The notes under the pieces were generated by a model, which was not told the origin of the DNA, did no database searches, and saw nothing but the letters and a program-made list of their open reading frames with translations. A stretch of DNA of 8,392 nucleotides. Source: an uncultured Gloeocapsa sp. (GTDB lineage: Bacteria; Cyanobacteriota; Cyanobacteriia; Cyanobacteriales; Gloeocapsaceae). This document shows positions 6,032 through 8,392 of this stretch, one piece after another. The stretch lies in the NCBI GenBank assembly GCA_937930495.1, contig CALGKL010000136.1, positions 1 through 8,392 of the forward strand, in the 5' to 3' direction. The number at the start of each line of letters is the position of its first letter. Positions within the stretch are counted from its first letter, which is position 1. Both the position numbers and the translations under genes were made by a program.

Positions 6032-7480
6032 TTGTCCCTCGCCAATTATGACCCAGAAGATTTTTACGACGAACTGTTTCTCAGTCCTGGAAAACCTAGA
6101 CCTCATGCTGCCTCTCTAATTGAATGGCTAAATCGACTCCCTTTAGAACAACTTTATCAAAATCGGGAAACAGCCCAAAGAGCGCTGTATAGTCTCGGGG
6201 TTACGTTCAACGTTTATAGCGATACCCAAGGAATTGAGAGAGTTTTTCCCTTTGACATTATCCCCAGGATTATCCGAGCTTCAGAGTGGGAATGGTTAGA
6301 AAGGGGATTGAAACAAAGAATACAAGCCCTTAATCTCTTTCTCCAGGATATTTATGGGGAAAAGAGGATTATCGCCGATGGCATCATCCCTGGTGAAATC
6401 ATCTACTCAGCTACTAGTTATCTCAAAGCTTGTGAGGGTATTAAACCACCTAAAGGGGTTTGGTGTCAAATTACCGGAACAGACTTGATTCGCCACAACG
6501 ATGGTCAATGGTACGTGTTAGAGGATAATTTGCGGGTTCCTTCGGGTATATCCTATGTTTTGGAAAACCGACGGGTGATGAAGAGTACCTTTACCTCTAT
6601 TTTTCAAACCCTAGCGATTAAACCTATCGACGACTACCCTAGTCATCTCCTAGACACACTCTTAGATTTAGCTCCCCCCCAATTACCCAATCCAACGGTA
6701 GTGGTGATGACGCCTGGTATTTATAACTCAGCTTATTTTGAGCATTCTTTTTTAGCCCAACAAATGGGAGCAGAGTTAGTGGAGGGGAGAGATTTAGTGG
6801 TGGTAGATGGTTATCTCCAGATGCGCACCACAAAAGGATTACGCAGAGTGGATGTGATCTATCGTCGTGTGGATGATGTCTTTTTAGATCCTCTGGTATT
6901 TCGTCCTGATTCTCTGTTGGGAGTTCCTGGATTAATGGAGGTCTATAGACAAGGACGAGTGGCTTTAGCTAACGCACCGGGGACGGGAGTAGCTGATGAT
7001 AAGGTAGTCTATACTTATGTCCCGGAAATGATTCGCTATTATCTCGGTGAAGAGCAAATTATCCCCAATGTACCTACTTATTTATGTTGGCGAGAGCAAG
7101 ACCGAGAATATGTCCTCTCTCACCTAGATGAATTAGTGGTCAAATCGGCTAACGAAGCAGGAGGTTACGGTATGCTCATGGGTAAAACAGCTACTCCCAC
7201 AGAGAGAGAAGAATTCGCTCAAAAAATCATCGCTAACCCGCGTAATTATATCGCTCAACCTACCCTGAGTCTATCAAGAGTACCAACCTTAGTTACTAAT
7301 CAAGAAACAATAACTATCGAAGGTCGTCACGTAGATTTACGTCCCTATATCCTTCACCGTGGGGATAATATTTATGTCCATCCCGGTGGTTTAACTCGTG
7401 TAGCTTTGACCAAAGGCTCTCTGGTGGTTAATTCTTCCCAGGGTGGTGGGAGTAAGGATACTTGGATCGTGAATCAATAA
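6032..7480 (+). CDS. Circularly permuted ATP-grasp protein
   Basis: A 482-residue protein of the circularly permuted ATP-grasp family (CP_ATPgrasp_1), full length for the family. ATP-grasp enzymes activate a carboxylate as an acyl-phosphate and join it to an amine or similar nucleophile; the substrates of this branch are not established. Conserved blocks: PFDIIPRII (73-81), [19 protein letters not shown] (162-180), DVIYRRVDD (274-282), [18 protein letters not shown] (317-334), the ATP-binding [13 protein letters not shown] (369-381) with Lys371 and a glycine-rich loop, LRPYIL (436-441), and the C-terminal PGGLTRVAL and [14 protein letters not shown] (465-478). It starts at TTG, supported by a strong Shine-Dalgarno. 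It appears cytoplasmic. The alpha-E gene follows after 12 bp, the usual partner in many bacteria, so the two probably act together and share a transcript. The family is certain; the role in peptide or amide bond formation is prediction. Confidence 0.93.
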   Translation: MSLANYDPEDFYDELFLSPGKPRPHAASLIEWLNRLPLEQLYQNRETAQRALYSLGVTFNVYSDTQGIERVFPFDIIPRIIRASEWEWLERGLKQRIQALNLFLQDIYGEKRIIADGIIPGEIIYSATSYLKACEGIKPPKGVWCQITGTDLIRHNDGQWYVLEDNLRVPSGISYVLENRRVMKSTFTSIFQTLAIKPIDDYPSHLLDTLLDLAPPQLPNPTVVVMTPGIYNSAYFEHSFLAQQMGAELVEGRDLVVVDGYLQMRTTKGLRRVDVIYRRVDDVFLDPLVFRPDSLLGVPGLMEVYRQGRVALANAPGTGVADDKVVYTYVPEMIRYYLGEEQIIPNVPTYLCWREQDREYVLSHLDELVVKSANEAGGYGMLMGKTATPTEREEFAQKIIANPRNYIAQPTLSLSRVPTLVTNQETITIEGRHVDLRPYILHRGDNIYVHPGGLTRVALTKGSLVVNSSQGGGSKDTWIVNQ

Positions 7481-7492
7481 TTAGAAAAAACC

Positions 7493-8392
7493 ATGTTAAG
7501 TAGAGTAGCAGATTCTATCTATTGGCTAAACCGTTACATCGAAAGGGCTGAAAATGTGGCTCGTTTTATCGATGTCAATTTCAATTTGATGCTCGATTTA
7601 CCCGCGGGAATCCAACAACAGTGGGAACCTTTGGTAACTACTACCGGTGATATGTACCAATTCCAAAGCAGTTATGGTCAAAGTACGTCAGAAAACGTTA
7701 TTAAATTTCTGACTTTTGATTCAGAATATCCTAACTCTATTCTCTCTTGTCTCAATCGTGCTAGGGAAAACGCTCGTTCCATTCGAGAGATTATTTCTTC
7801 GGAGATGTGGCAAGAGGTAAATGATTTCTATCATTTGGTTAACGATAGTGCGAAAGCTTCGATTGAAATTAACCTAATTGATTTCTTTACAGAAGTGAAA
7901 TTAGCTAGTCACCGCTTTGCTGGGGTTATGGATGCGACTATGAGTCACAATGAGGCTTGGCATTTTGGACAAATGGGGAGGTTAATTGAACGCGCTGATA
8001 AAACCGCTAGGATTCTAGATGTTAAATACTTTTATTTGTTACCTTCGGTGGAATGGGTAGGTACACCTCTAGACCAAATTCAGTGGATTGCTTTGTTAAA
8101 ATCCGCTAGTGGTTACGAAATGTACCGTAAAAGTCAACATCGGATCACTCCCAATAGTGTGGCTGAGTTCTTGATCTTAAATGATGAGTTTCCCCGTTCT
8201 ATTTATTTCTGTCTGCATCAAACGCAACAATCTCTCCACAAAATCACTAATACTCCTGTAGGAACTTGGCATAATGGTGCGGAAAGAACCCTCGGTCGTC
8301 TCTGTTCGGAATTGGGTTATATAACTATGACAGATGTTATCCAAAATGGCTTACACCAATTTTTAGATCAACTGCAAGTCAAAGTTAACACC
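7493..8392 (+). CDS. Alpha-E domain protein, 3'-truncated by the window
   Basis: The frame is open from ATG at 7493 to the last base, giving 300 codons without a stop. It begins MLSRVADSIYWLNRYIERAE, the signature N-terminus of the alpha-E family, an all-helical family of unknown biochemical activity that accompanies permuted ATP-grasp proteins. The motif ERAENVARFIDV (17-28) recurs in altered form as ERADKTARILDV (166-177), suggesting an internal duplication of a helical unit. A third family block, FPRSIYFCL, starts at residue 233. Family members are usually about 310-330 residues, so perhaps 10-30 residues are missing. It lies 12 bp after the ATP-grasp stop codon with no clear Shine-Dalgarno, consistent with co-translation from one message. 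Helper or substrate-binding roles in the ligase reaction are conjecture. Confidence 0.92.
   Translation, partial: MLSRVADSIYWLNRYIERAENVARFIDVNFNLMLDLPAGIQQQWEPLVTTTGDMYQFQSSYGQSTSENVIKFLTFDSEYPNSILSCLNRARENARSIREIISSEMWQEVNDFYHLVNDSAKASIEINLIDFFTEVKLASHRFAGVMDATMSHNEAWHFGQMGRLIERADKTARILDVKYFYLLPSVEWVGTPLDQIQWIALLKSASGYEMYRKSQHRITPNSVAEFLILNDEFPRSIYFCLHQTQQSLHKITNTPVGTWHNGAERTLGRLCSELGYITMTDVIQNGLHQFLDQLQVKVNT

Noticed and set aside
6639..6833. Minus-strand open frame inside the ATP-grasp gene
   Set aside because: Antisense shadow of conserved ATP-grasp coding sequence.

Overview
The window is cyanobacterial. Seven copies of the octamer GCGATCGC (HIP1) occur in 8.4 kb, where fewer than 0.1 would be expected by chance. 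Several encoded families are typical of, or nearly confined to, cyanobacteria: the Ycf55/DUF3685 response regulator, the aminotransferase once called the 42 kDa soluble hydrogenase subunit, and a fused HisIE. GC content is moderate in most genes (hand counts of roughly 43-53% in sampled 60-base lines). It falls to about 26% over 1981-2280. Genus and species cannot be assigned from this sequence.

Layout. (1) 1-972, plus strand: class-V aminotransferase missing its N-terminus, followed by a small hairpin at 989-1011. (2) 1038-2708, plus strand: an atypical response regulator whose receiver domain has Glu at the phosphoacceptor position, joined to a long DUF3685/Ycf55 region with a hydrophobic C-terminus. 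(3) 2728-5979, minus strand: a compact three-gene run, read in the order DUF1622 membrane protein, hisIE, GH57 glycoside hydrolase. Only 30 bp and 3 bp separate these genes, so they are probably co-transcribed. (4) 5980-6031: a 52-bp AT-rich divergent promoter region. (5) 6032-8392, plus strand: a circularly permuted ATP-grasp protein with a TTG start and a strong Shine-Dalgarno, then 12 bp later an alpha-E protein cut by the window end. No stretch over 300 bases lacks a gene. I saw no RNA genes, insertion sequences or CRISPR arrays.

How the genes relate. HisIE catalyses steps 2 and 3 of histidine synthesis. GH57 is predicted to act on alpha-glucan in the cytoplasm. The tight coupling of the two has no obvious biochemical reason. 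The ATP-grasp/alpha-E pair is the least understood and most system-like part. In other bacteria these two families travel with transglutaminase-like proteins and sometimes with the proteasome-related peptidase Anbu, and a peptide or amide ligation role has been predicted. What lies just beyond position 8392 would decide which version this is. The Glu-for-Asp receiver fused to a Ycf55 domain is the second notable item.
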